Shown here in pieces: positions 6,175 through 16,700 of a DNA stretch of 18,590 nucleotides (the stretch's first letter is position 1; every line of letters begins with the position of its first letter). Made by a program: the position numbers and the translations under genes. The notes beneath the pieces were generated by a model. That model was not told the DNA's origin and made no database searches. It worked only from the letters and a program-made list of their open reading frames with translations. Source of the DNA: Stramenopiles sp. TOSAG23-2 (taxonomy: Eukaryota; Sar); the NCBI GenBank assembly GCA_900128395.1, contig LT649604.1:1-18590 (forward strand). The letters run 5' to 3'.

Positions 6175-8888
6175 AACAACATAATAATAGAGCTACTTCA
6201 GCATCAAGAAGTTTCAGCCCAATGGGATCAAGAGGTAGAAATAACAACAATAGGTCCTCTTCTCACCAGCCTTTAAAAGGATCCATGGGATACAGTCGGA
6301 TGAATGTTGGTAATAATAATTCAGGTTTACCACCAATGAGTGCTAATAATAGTAACCAGCCACATACGGACAATGATCAACAAAGGTTTGCTGCCTCACA
6401 TAATCCAATGTCATATTATTCAAATGATTATACAGATTCTAGCCGTCATAATAATGCATTAAAAAAACAGAATATGTTTAAACGAACTACATCAGCACCA
6501 ACACATGGCATCAAATCTTCAACTCGAGGTGGAATTATTCAATTGAATGGCAACCATAAAGGCAGCAAAAGAAACAATAAACGAAGCCAAAGCAATTATG
6601 GTAGGCAACGTAGCGCAAATAATGGTAAAAGTTTATTATTTGCGAATGGTGCTCATATGACTGGCAAACAACAACAAGCTAAAAGAAATGGCAATAACAA
6701 TAGCATCAAGCAACAATATCCACAATTTCGTACAGCAAATCCAAATAATTATGGCAACGTAGCAAACGGTAATTCAGCATCTGCATCAGCTCTACTTGCT
6801 AATTACTCGTCTGTTTCTGATATCAATAATTCAAATTCAAACTCCGTATCAACTTCTGGTAGACCACCATCCGCATCCATTTTACATGATAAGAAAAAAA
6901 TGAATAATAATGGTATGATTGGCGGAATGTCATTTGAGGAAAGGCAGCGGGTAAACAACCGGAGGCCAAATACAGCACCTACCGCACCATCACCAACAAA
7001 AGATGAAAACAAAGATCTAAAAAGGGAAAACGCTAGATTACACCAAGAAATGGCATCGATGCGTGATTCGTTTTTTCGCAAAATGCGTGGTGGTAAACGT
7101 TTTGTTAGTGGTGGTGGCTTTCGCACTGGTGGATTTCCGCAACACGAGCAAAAAAGCGATAGGAAGAAAAATGACAATGAAAAAAATTTAAAAAGTACGA
7201 TAAGAGCATTGCATGCGGAGAGGAAACGTTTGGAGGAAGAATTATCAAATGCAAAATTACAAATAAGGCGTTTAAATGAACAAGTTCGTATATGTCAAGC
7301 GAATGTTAAAAACTCAGATGGCGAAGTGAAACGTTTACTTGAGATATTGAAATTGAAAGAAAATGATATTGAAAACTTTAAACAAAACTTAGATGAAATT
7401 CGTGAACAAGCAATTGCTTTTGAAAAACAATGTAAACAACAATCAGATGAAATTTATCAATTGAAAGAAGCATTAAAAGCCATGGAAAATGGCCAACCAT
7501 CGCCAATTAAAATTAAAGAAGTTGTTCCTGATCCTGAAACTTTAAATAAATTAGCAGCTGCGGAAGAAGAATTAGCATCGCTTAAAAAACAATTAAACGA
7601 CTTTTCAACAAAGCAAGAAGAATTAAAAAAAGATTTGGCAAATGAAAAAAAGATTAGTGAAAGAAAAGACAAAAAGCTTGATGATCTTAGCAAAATAAAA
7701 AAAGTGCTGGAAAAGCAAGCAAAAGAAATGTATAAAACAATTGAAACACAAAAAACGGTAGTAGCAGAGAAAGAGATTCAAGTGATTGAATTAACTCGTT
7801 GGAAAACAGAACATATTACTATCGTGGAACAAAAAGACAATGAAATTGGAAAACTAAAGAAAGATTTGAAAGAATTGCAAAAGGAATTTGATTTACATAA
7901 GGAACAAAGTCGTGGTGCACATGGATCAATGCAACAAGCTTTAGAAGAAGAAATTGATCGCTTGAAAAAACAACATGCAGATTTATCGATGATGTTGGAA
8001 AAAGAAAAAGCGGAACGGGTAAAAGCACATGATGGAAAAGTCATGGCAGAAGGTAGATGTAAAGGTTTTAGAAAAGAATTAGAAGCTGAAAAGGAAGCAC
8101 ATAATAATACCAAGGTAGAGTTGGCAGCTGCGAATGAAGAGATTGATCGCTTACGTGCCGAGTTAAATGCATTACAAAAACAATTAAACCAATTGAAAAA
8201 TCAATTAAATAGTAATGATTCGAAAAACAAGGATTGGGTAATGAAAATGGAAAAATATAAAGAGCTAATACAAAAAATGAAAGATGAAATATCTGACTCA
8301 AATCGCAAGCTCAGAAATGCAGAAAGTGCTCTTAGCCGCGAAAAAGTACAACATGATGCAACAAAACGTGATTTAAAAGAAACAATTGATGAGAAGAAGC
8401 AATTACTAAGCCAAATTGAGGAGTTGAAGCAACAATTAAATGATGCCAATAGAGCATTAAGTGGTATGGAGGAAGCAATTAAAAATGCAAGGCGCGAAGC
8501 AAAGAAAGAAGCCATGGAAAAAACATTGCAAAGTATGGTTCGATTATGTGTTGTTGCACCAACTGTTAATGTTCATTTCAATCAACAACAGACTTCATGT
8601 AAAGCTCCGATGCCATCAAATCGTATTAAATCTATCATTCAAAACGAAGTCTTACCAAATTTTACGTCATTATTTTTACAAATGGAAGAAGGTGTTGCAC
8701 AAAATGGTAGCAGATTAGACAAATGGCTGGAGGAAATGTTGGCAGAAATGCAAACTAGTATTCAAGCGCATTTACACGATGTTTTTTCAGGTGATTCAGG
8801 TAATATTAATGGTACTACTAGTAATACTCCAAGCCGACCATCGTCTCGTCAGTCTCGCAGCCGGCCTTCAAGTCGTAGCGGGTACTAA
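6114..8888 (+). CDS. Long coiled-coil protein with Asn/Ser-rich head and conserved-looking C-terminal module
   Basis: The protein has 924 aa. Residues 1-290 are low-complexity Asn/Ser/Gln/Arg. From ~296 to ~325 and again from ~350 to ~800 the chain is a heptad-rich coiled coil (for example ALHAERKRLEEELSNAKLQ, EIDRLRAELNALQKQLNQL). Residues ~804-892 are different: SMVRLCVVAPTVNV, then a predicted helical part with LPNFTSLFLQMEEG and LDKWLEEMLAEMQ. The tail is Ser/Arg-rich (SRPSSRQSRSRPSSRSGY). This plan suits a cytoskeletal, centrosomal or flagellar scaffold, but I cannot name an orthologue; similarity to myosin or SMC proteins is probably generic coiled-coil similarity. The start is the ATG in copy 2 of the duplication, because copy 1's ATG hits a stop. 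Its 3' end faces the next gene across 314 bases. Confidence 0.85.
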   Translation: MLAPNSSTSSLMNGYATFNKQQHNNRATSASRSFSPMGSRGRNNNNRSSSHQPLKGSMGYSRMNVGNNNSGLPPMSANNSNQPHTDNDQQRFAASHNPMSYYSNDYTDSSRHNNALKKQNMFKRTTSAPTHGIKSSTRGGIIQLNGNHKGSKRNNKRSQSNYGRQRSANNGKSLLFANGAHMTGKQQQAKRNGNNNSIKQQYPQFRTANPNNYGNVANGNSASASALLANYSSVSDINNSNSNSVSTSGRPPSASILHDKKKMNNNGMIGGMSFEERQRVNNRRPNTAPTAPSPTKDENKDLKRENARLHQEMASMRDSFFRKMRGGKRFVSGGGFRTGGFPQHEQKSDRKKNDNEKNLKSTIRALHAERKRLEEELSNAKLQIRRLNEQVRICQANVKNSDGEVKRLLEILKLKENDIENFKQNLDEIREQAIAFEKQCKQQSDEIYQLKEALKAMENGQPSPIKIKEVVPDPETLNKLAAAEEELASLKKQLNDFSTKQEELKKDLANEKKISERKDKKLDDLSKIKKVLEKQAKEMYKTIETQKTVVAEKEIQVIELTRWKTEHITIVEQKDNEIGKLKKDLKELQKEFDLHKEQSRGAHGSMQQALEEEIDRLKKQHADLSMMLEKEKAERVKAHDGKVMAEGRCKGFRKELEAEKEAHNNTKVELAAANEEIDRLRAELNALQKQLNQLKNQLNSNDSKNKDWVMKMEKYKELIQKMKDEISDSNRKLRNAESALSREKVQHDATKRDLKETIDEKKQLLSQIEELKQQLNDANRALSGMEEAIKNARREAKKEAMEKTLQSMVRLCVVAPTVNVHFNQQQTSCKAPMPSNRIKSIIQNEVLPNFTSLFLQMEEGVAQNGSRLDKWLEEMLAEMQTSIQAHLHDVFSGDSGNINGTTSNTPSRPSSRQSRSRPSSRSGY

Positions 8889-9202
8889 ATAACACGCATC
8901 GATGCGGTTTTGGTTTTTATAAATAATATAATTAAATTTACGTTTTTATAAAAATATATAATGATTTTTATTTTATAAAATATTTATAAATACGCATAAA
9001 ATATATATTTTAATATACGTGTAAAAAATTACGAGTATTATCATATACTCGTATAACTTAGCCCAGGTTAGATTTTAACCACATCAATTATTTTTATTTT
9101 AAAAAAAATATAAAAAATAAATAAAAAAAAATTATTATGATACAACTTGTGAGATATCACATAGATATATATACAAATGATACCTTTCTTTACTTTTCTC
9201 TT
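8889..9202. other. Convergent intergenic region
   Basis: This stretch separates the 3' ends of two genes on opposite strands. It is almost pure A/T, with several AATAAA-like words on both strands (for example around 9115-9130) that could serve as poly(A) signals. Nothing else is seen. Confidence 0.6.
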
Positions 9203-12200
9203 TCAAATATATCTTGTTATGCCTTTCATACTTTGAGCTAAAATGCTACCATCTGTATCTGCTGGCTTCACACTCTTTGCTTGGTCAAGGCGATTCGATA
9301 TACTATGTGACTCTATTTGATGCAAAGCAATTTGCCGTTTTAATGCAAGAATTTGCATCTTTTGCTCATCTTGTTCATGCAGTTTATCCCTAACTTTAGC
9401 AAATTGTTCATCAATATTTTTAATTTTTTTATGCATTTGAATTCTCAATTTAGCTACCTGTTTTTGATTGTTTTTGATTCGTAGTTTAGCTGCATGAACC
9501 TCACTAGTTGTATATTTGATTTGATTGAACACATGCGTACGCTTCCATTTTTCAAAACCACGTTTCATCAAGTAGCGATATTTAGAGGCTGATCTACACA
9601 TTGAATATACACGTTTTGACAACTGATTTTCATATTCCTTTTTAATATCACGTGCATTTATACTGATCATAGTAGTATTTGATTTCCACTTCTGGAAAAG
9701 AAGATATACATTATCTACACCATTAAATTTATTGATGATTTTATTCAAATTTTCTAAGCGTTGCATGGTAATTTGCTTCAATAGATGCTCATCCTTGTCA
9801 ATATTTTTGTGGTAATGAACATCTTGTTGACCAAAATATACTTGCCTTCGTTTTTCCTGGTCTTCTAACGATGAGTTTAACTTTCTTTCCAGTCTCTCCT
9901 TAGAATATAGACGAAGGTAGTAAAATTGTGATGTCGCAATTTTACTCCATAAGAAAAATGCTCGTTTCAAGTTGATTCTATTCATTTTTCTCATAATTTT
10001 AATCATTTTCCATTGAAACGGGTATTTGTTCACATCGTTGCTTCCCTCATTATCTTTCCCTTCTCTAGCTTTGTCGGAATTAACATGGTTATCTGTAATT
10101 TGTGAATCATATTCATTTGCAGTTATTTCGTGGCTTCTTTTTGTCCTAGCATCATGCCATTGTAGTAAATCTTTTCCACTTTCAATTAATCCACGCTCCA
10201 TTTTCCTGTACATATAATTTTCTATAGCAGGCTTTTCACATTCACTTAATATTTGATAGAAAAGTAATCTAGCTTGAAAATTCAAAGCGTTTCTCTCCTG
10301 GGTATTGCGAAAGGCCTCGTCTCTTTCAAAAGTATCATATAGGCTTTCTTTCGTTTTCCGTCGTCCTAGGTATGCACCATGCCAACGTCTTGGTGTCGTT
10401 CCTGTTTGTTTTGTCCATGCATAAATGTTGCTTTTATTATAATCATGGCGTAACGGAGGAAATTTCTGTTGAAATTCATTGGTCAAAATTGGGGGCGAAA
10501 ACGCTAGTAATTTTGGCAGGCTAGTACATACAGTGCTTCGCAGCAACAGCAATTTTTTTTTCGAATCGTATTTTTTCAAAAAAGGATTATCATGCCACAT
10601 TAAATTTTGCAGCTTTGGCGTTCTGTTACGTAAAATTGAACATGCAGACAGAACTTGCTCGATTTCCCAAGTAAACTTATTACCAGATAAATCAAGTGTT
10701 TCAAGAATTTTAAATTCTATATTTGGGTTTGAATAAAAATTCATGGCTGCATCGAGACTGCCAGAAAGTTTGTTATTAGATACATCCAATACTCGTAGAT
10801 TTGCGCAATAAAGTAATGGGAGTTTCTTAAGTCTATTAAATGACAAATCCAAATACATCAATGTTGTATTAAATATTGTTGACATTTGTACCATCAAATT
10901 TTTCGATAAACGTAAAATTTTTAATGACGATAAATGAGATAATGTTAAATATTTTGCTTTTTTTCTCAATGCAACATTGTTTTGGAAATCTTCACTAGTA
11001 CCTTCAATTTTCATCGGAAAACATTCTATTTTATGACCACGTAAATCGATTTCTTCAACAGTTTGTAAATTTTTAATATGATTTGAGTAAGTTCGCGATT
11101 CTTCGGGTGTTGCAACAAGTGCCTTGGCGTTATGTAAAAATTGTTTTGATTGCCAATATGACGCAACTTTACGAACATCTAATCTAATTAAAGCCGATGG
11201 TAAGCGTACAACGCGGTAGCCTTTGTAATTTTTTTTAAACTTTCTTTCATCAATGGTTTCATAAAATAAAGGAACTGTTAATTCTTCTGTTTCTTGTTCT
11301 TGTTCGTCCTCATTATTTCTAATAGATTCAACAATACACTCATCAACAACATCTAAATATCCTTCCATACTAGCTTTCAATAGCTTTTTCTGTTTCAAAT
11401 CTAAAAGAATTTCGCTTAAATTTTGTTTTTGTACATACACTTCGAGTGGCACAGTGACCGATGTCTTATTTGCACCCAGCTGCTTCATTAAATATGCTTC
11501 ATAACACTCAGCAGCCATACCCCTCAACCATTCTAAAGACTTTAACCGGCCATAGGATTTTAGCTTTTCTTGGTAATTTTCAATTAATTGATTTTGCTTC
11601 TCCTTTGCTATGCCTGAATATTCTGGATCATATAATTTATAGGTTTTTCTTAAAATTTCTTTGTAATTATTAATCGCATAGTCATAATATGTTGTAGCAA
11701 CATCTTGGCTGTCTAAATTTAATATGTCTATGGTAGACTTGTTTGCCATTTTTTCATTATATTTTTTCCACAAAAATCCATTTAAGCAAAAATCTATTAA
11801 AACGGACAAAGGGTGGTTTATAACAAGTTTATTTGAACGTATCATCGCTGTCCCGTTTCTATTTGCGCGAACACCTTGCCTATCGCTAAATTCATAGACG
11901 GAATGTTTATGATAAACGCCAATACGGTTCCGTCCATTGAATACATTAAAGTTTCTCATATGACTTCGTATTTGGGCAGTTATTTTATCTGTAAGTCTCC
12001 AATGACCTTTTGTAAAGTTAAATTCACCACCACCCTGTGTTTCAAATCCAGGTTTGACAAGACTTGCATTGCCAATTTTCATATCCTCGGTAATGCTCTT
12101 CTTATCAGAAAACCATTCCATTTCTTCAGGCTTTAATGTTGAATTTAAAGTTTCCATTGATAAGTTTGTTGGCACGAGTTGGTAGAAATATCTACCGGGA

Positions 12201-13123
12201 TATTTTCTTCTATGAGACTCTGCCGTATCAATTACTGCATGTTTGATTGTATCTGGAAATCCTTCTATCTTTCCTTTGCCATCTAAAACTAAAATAAGAA
12301 AATCGGCACCAAGTCTTGTTTCCCATGAGTACTTTGCTTTATCTGCTGAATAAATATATTTAATGTCTTCATTACTAGGATTGTTATGCTGTGACATGAC
12401 TACTTCAATGAGCATATTGCCTTTGGCAAAATATGTAATGCCATCTAAATTAGCAATTTCTACCCATTTGTTCTGTTTCATTTTTCGCAAGCCTTTCACG
12501 ACTCTTGCATATGCGACTGCCATAGTTTCCTTGAAAGGAAGAAGTTTCGATTGTTCATCTTCTTCTATTTCTTCTTTTGAACATGGATGAAATAATATAC
12601 GAAACACATAATTGTAATTTCTTGGCAATCGCCAACTTTTCTGATTATTATGATCCAGTTGTATGACGCTTGATAATTCGTCCCGTTTTGAGCTTAATTT
12701 GGAATTAATGCTATTAAACGTATCTCGGGCATTTACTAGAAACTTGTTTTCCTCACTAGCAGCTGTCTCTTTATTTTTTAACAGTTTTAACACGTCACTC
12801 ATTTTCCTTGTATACAATAATAGTCTTTCAGGTAACATTTCAATAGATGTGACCGGAACCTCCTTTTGAATGTATTTCTTTGAATGATCTGCGGAACTAT
12901 TATTTATATCTTTAACAATTTCTTTTAATGAAAAATCTTCATTATCCATTTTGCTACAATCTATTAGGCAACAAGTTTCATTTTGTTCATCAACTTTGTA
13001 TATAATACCTATCTTTTCATTTAGTTGTTGTTCACTTTTGTTGTTTTTATTCGTAGCATTATTATTGTCTGGTGTATTTAGTAACACAACTCGTCCAAGG
13101 TGTAAATCCTTGACCTTTAACAT
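9203..13123 (-). CDS. Large leucine-rich-repeat protein with Sfi1-like [FL]xxW[KS] motifs and C-terminal coiled coil
   Basis: The protein has 1306 aa, starting MLKVKDLHLGRVVLLN. Residues 1-680 form a large region I do not recognise; it looks folded, with few low-complexity tracts. Residues ~688-850 contain irregular leucine-rich repeats (EEIDLRGHKIECFP, LKILRLSKNLMVQ, LMYLDLSFNRLKKLP, LRVLDVSNNKLSG, LETLDLSGNKFT), a protein-binding module. Residues ~1050-1200 hold three aromatic-x-x-Trp motifs at the ends of helices: AFFLWSK, LLFQKWKS and GFEKWKRT. These resemble the Sfi1 centrin-binding repeat ([FL]xxWK), though they are widely spaced. Residues ~1205-1280 are a basic coiled coil. The plan suggests a basal-body, centrosome or axoneme scaffold, which is an inference. 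It is transcribed divergently from the RanGAP-nucleoporin gene. The ORF is certain; only the LRR domain is firmly identified. Confidence 0.85.
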   Translation of the reverse strand: MLKVKDLHLGRVVLLNTPDNNNATNKNNKSEQQLNEKIGIIYKVDEQNETCCLIDCSKMDNEDFSLKEIVKDINNSSADHSKKYIQKEVPVTSIEMLPERLLLYTRKMSDVLKLLKNKETAASEENKFLVNARDTFNSINSKLSSKRDELSSVIQLDHNNQKSWRLPRNYNYVFRILFHPCSKEEIEEDEQSKLLPFKETMAVAYARVVKGLRKMKQNKWVEIANLDGITYFAKGNMLIEVVMSQHNNPSNEDIKYIYSADKAKYSWETRLGADFLILVLDGKGKIEGFPDTIKHAVIDTAESHRRKYPGRYFYQLVPTNLSMETLNSTLKPEEMEWFSDKKSITEDMKIGNASLVKPGFETQGGGEFNFTKGHWRLTDKITAQIRSHMRNFNVFNGRNRIGVYHKHSVYEFSDRQGVRANRNGTAMIRSNKLVINHPLSVLIDFCLNGFLWKKYNEKMANKSTIDILNLDSQDVATTYYDYAINNYKEILRKTYKLYDPEYSGIAKEKQNQLIENYQEKLKSYGRLKSLEWLRGMAAECYEAYLMKQLGANKTSVTVPLEVYVQKQNLSEILLDLKQKKLLKASMEGYLDVVDECIVESIRNNEDEQEQETEELTVPLFYETIDERKFKKNYKGYRVVRLPSALIRLDVRKVASYWQSKQFLHNAKALVATPEESRTYSNHIKNLQTVEEIDLRGHKIECFPMKIEGTSEDFQNNVALRKKAKYLTLSHLSSLKILRLSKNLMVQMSTIFNTTLMYLDLSFNRLKKLPLLYCANLRVLDVSNNKLSGSLDAAMNFYSNPNIEFKILETLDLSGNKFTWEIEQVLSACSILRNRTPKLQNLMWHDNPFLKKYDSKKKLLLLRSTVCTSLPKLLAFSPPILTNEFQQKFPPLRHDYNKSNIYAWTKQTGTTPRRWHGAYLGRRKTKESLYDTFERDEAFRNTQERNALNFQARLLFYQILSECEKPAIENYMYRKMERGLIESGKDLLQWHDARTKRSHEITANEYDSQITDNHVNSDKAREGKDNEGSNDVNKYPFQWKMIKIMRKMNRINLKRAFFLWSKIATSQFYYLRLYSKERLERKLNSSLEDQEKRRQVYFGQQDVHYHKNIDKDEHLLKQITMQRLENLNKIINKFNGVDNVYLLFQKWKSNTTMISINARDIKKEYENQLSKRVYSMCRSASKYRYLMKRGFEKWKRTHVFNQIKYTTSEVHAAKLRIKNNQKQVAKLRIQMHKKIKNIDEQFAKVRDKLHEQDEQKMQILALKRQIALHQIESHSISNRLDQAKSVKPADTDGSILAQSMKGITRYI

Positions 13124-13778
13124 GGTAGGGCTTTATATACGTCGTTTCACACTGTATATTGGTAAGTTATTCATTACAGTTGGCTTCATAAATTGTATAT
13201 TTTAGTATATATATATATTTCATATGTTTTATTATTATATTCTATTATATTCCATCCTGGTATTATTATATAATAATAATATCATTATTACAGCTTAAGC
13301 TACAGTATATATTATTTCAACTGTGACATCTTCTAATTCTTATTATTTTTTTGTATTTTAGTATTTTTAATAGTAAGCTGTGTTGTTTTCCTCAAAACTA
13401 AAACACAAAAAAAAAAAACACTGTCCTGCGTGGTGCTATGGCTATGGTATAATATCTACCTTGTGTTGTGTGGTGGCGGCGAAACACCATCAACTCTGTA
13501 AAAGACTTTAACTTCGCAGCCGCCTATTATTCTAATTATACCTGGTATCGTGAAATTTGAATTTTGATGTGCACTCCAGGCACTGTGGCGGCGGGCCCGC
13601 GGGCTGGTGATGCATGTTAATGTGACCAGCAATTATTGCCAATATATTAAATAATATAACCATAAATTAATATATATCCCTAGATATTAACTGTACAGCA
13701 AGAAAAACATATTATGTACACGCAAATACACCATTTTTAACCGGTGTAACAAAACAATAACATTTTTGCCAAAAGAAA
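13124..13778. promoter_or_regulatory. Divergent intergenic region, presumed bidirectional promoter
   Basis: The two flanking genes start at its edges and point away, so both promoters must lie here unless there are upstream exons. It contains AT-rich inverted stretches (TTATATAATAATAATATCATT near 13266) and a poly-A run near 13410. A GC-rich block follows from about 13430 to 13605, with GGTGGCGGCG and a perfect palindrome. No defined core promoter can be assigned. Confidence 0.5.
13591..13604. other. Overlapping GC palindromes in an AT-rich spacer
   Basis: GCGGGCCCGC (13591-13600) and GCCCGCGGGC (13595-13604) are each perfect 10-bp palindromes that overlap. All 14 bases are G or C although the surroundings are strongly A/T. 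This is a possible protein-binding site in the divergent promoter; function is unproven. Confidence 0.55.
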
Positions 13779-16700
13779 ATGCTTTTATCATCTGGAATAA
13801 CGTCTCCAAAATTTGCATCTGCAACTTTTAATGCAACTCAAAATAATAATAATAATTTCAATTATGGACAAAAAACTTTGAGAGCAAAAGTATTAGAATT
13901 TTTCGAACAGCACGCGCCTGCAAAAACAGCAACTGTTGACATTCTTATTGAAAAGTTTAAAGATGAAGATGCAAGTGCCCTTATTTCCAAATTGGAAGCA
14001 AAATACAATGTAAAGATGCCTGCTGACAATAATAACAATACATCTGGTTCAAATGGCCTATTAACTTTTGCACAACAATCCCCTTTGAGTTCATTTACCT
14101 TTAATAATAATACAAACATGTTAGCACCTGTAAGTTTTATTTCTTCGTTTGGTGGACAAACCAAAAAATTACCACCACAACCACCACCTTCAACAAATAA
14201 TTCTTTACGAAGTAGATTGATTGATTTTTTCAAAAATAATAATGCAGAAGATAAAATTATTACCGTAGATATATTAATCGAGAAATATAAAGGGAACGAA
14301 AAGCAAATATTTCAAGCTTTAAAAACAAAATATGAACAAGGTAAAAATAATAATATTGCTAAATCGAACGCAATGGTTGCTGTAGAAAAAGACAGCAGCA
14401 ATATTAATGCACCAGATTCAATACCTTTTTTCGACCTTGAGGGTAAGCGTGAATTGTTGACGAAGGAACGTGCTATTGAATTGTTTCAACCAATTACAAA
14501 TGAAAATGCTCAGACCGTGGAAAAAATACGTTTGAGTAGTAAAAGCTTTGACGAGGCTTCAGCAATAGTAGCTGCTGAGAAATTGAGGTTAATGAAAAAT
14601 TTACGTTATGCTGATTTAAGTGATATTATTGCTGGGAGAGAAACGTCGATTGGCTTGAAAGTCCTTAGTACGTTTAGCGAGGCACTTGTCGAAACACCCC
14701 TTTTATGGGTTGATTTAAGCGACAATGCACTTGGTCCACGTGGAGTGAATGTGTGCGAACCTCTGTTGTCATCATCGGAAACACTTGAAGGAATCGCATT
14801 TCGTAATGATGGATTGTCAGCAGAAGCGTGTTATGAAATCAAGCGATTATTTTTGAAACTTTCAAGCCCTACGCGTTTGAAAAAATTGCATTTTTGGAAT
14901 AACATGAGTGGGGATGGTGGTGGTATAGCGACTGCGGAATTGCTGTCGCAATCTCCATTTATGGAAGATTTTCAATTATCAACAACACGATGTGGGGAGG
15001 AAGGTGGAAATGCAATTTGCGCATCATTGAAAAATTGTCCAATGCTACAAAAAATAGATCTTAGTGACAATACATTTAATGTTAGCGGTGCAATTGAGCT
15101 TAGCAAAAGTTTAAGATCGTTACCCCGTATGGTAGTGTTAAATATTGGTGATTTGAATTTCAAAGATGAAGGTATTGGCCATTTATTGAAGGCGTTGGTG
15201 CAACCAGTTTGTCCCGTTTTAGAAACATTGGATATATCATTAAATGACGTTTCTGTTGACTCATTGAAATATTTACCAGATGCATTGGCGGGGAAAAATC
15301 AATTTAAAAAGTTGATAGTTAAAGGCAATTTTGATCTTGGAAACAAAGGGTGTGTCATAATTGGTAAAACATTTAATGCGAATGGATTTTCTTCCAAAGT
15401 ATTGGAAGCAATTGATTTAGAAGAATGTGATATACATGATCGTGGAGCAATATTTTTAGCAAATGAACTCGGTTCATCTATTGGTAATAAACACAGAAAC
15501 TTTAAATTATTGAATTTAAAAGATAATAAAATATCAGATTCAGCTTGCAAAATGGTTCAAGCAAAAATGAGTACTGCAGAAATTAGCATTGAAGATCAAA
15601 TGGAAGAGAGTGATTATGAAAGCGATGGGGATGACATCGATTTAAAATCTGTTTCAAAAACCATTGCAGAAATATATAGCCCAAAATCATCACCTAAAGC
15701 CGTAGTAGAAGAAATCGCAACTCCATTTTTATCGTTTGAAAATAGTAGCAGTAGTAGTAATGGAGGAAAAAGCTTAAATATCGATAGCAACGATCTATCC
15801 TTTCGCCAAAAATTACACAAATATTATAATAAAGTTGAACCGGGAAAACTTCATTCGATGGACATTTTGCTAGAAAAGTATAACGGCAAGCAAACGAAAC
15901 TAGTTATGGATCTTGAAAGCAAATATAAAGTTACGTTTAATTCTAAATCCTTGTTGGGCAACGGTGGCACCAATAATAATAATATAGGTAGAGGAAATCG
16001 CCCACGTATTGTACAATCGCTGGAAGAAGGAATGTACGAGGAGGTGAAGAAAGAACCACCGCAACAGGAGGAATCTGTAAATCTAGTTTTTTTTAGAAAA
16101 CAATTACTTCACTTTTATAAGAGATATGCACCGGAAAAAATGAATTCCATAGATATTCTATTAGCAAAATTTAAACGAAATGAGAAGCAATTAATTAAAA
16201 CTTTGGAAAAGAAATACAATGTAAATTTTGCAAGGGACAAGGAAGCACCACCAGTAACAACAATGACGACAACAAAAACAACATTGCGTGTGCAATTATT
16301 TAATTTTTTTAAAAAACATAATCCAAGAAACTTGGAAACTGTAGATATTTTACTTGAAAAGAACGATTTAAGTGCAGATGAATTAATGAGTAAATTGAAA
16401 TCAAAATATGGCATCAACAGCAACAAGAATGTTATGGACAATGCACCAATGGAAAATTTTTCCACCAAAACATTGGTATTTGATCTCGGCAACGAAGGTC
16501 AGGACGAAACAATAACTCTTGATATGATACACGAGCGTCTTCAAGTTCATTCACAAACAAATCTGTCTGAGATTGGTTCAATTGTATTTAATGATAAAAG
16601 TTTCGATGTAGATGCAATGGACGTCTTGGCTAGCAAAGTTACAGAAATGGAAAATCTTCATACTGCCCAATTAAGAAATATGACACATGGCCGAGATCCA

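Noticed and set aside
6803-8515. Several minus-strand frames opposite the coiled-coil gene
   Set aside because: They are Ser/Phe/Leu-rich shadows of Glu/Lys-rich coiled-coil codons on the other strand.
9203-13123. Second RanGAP or a known LRR enzyme in the 1306-residue protein
   Set aside because: Its LRRs are of the irregular typical or SDS22-like kind without the RanGAP Arg/Asn motifs; no kinase, GTPase or other catalytic signature was seen.
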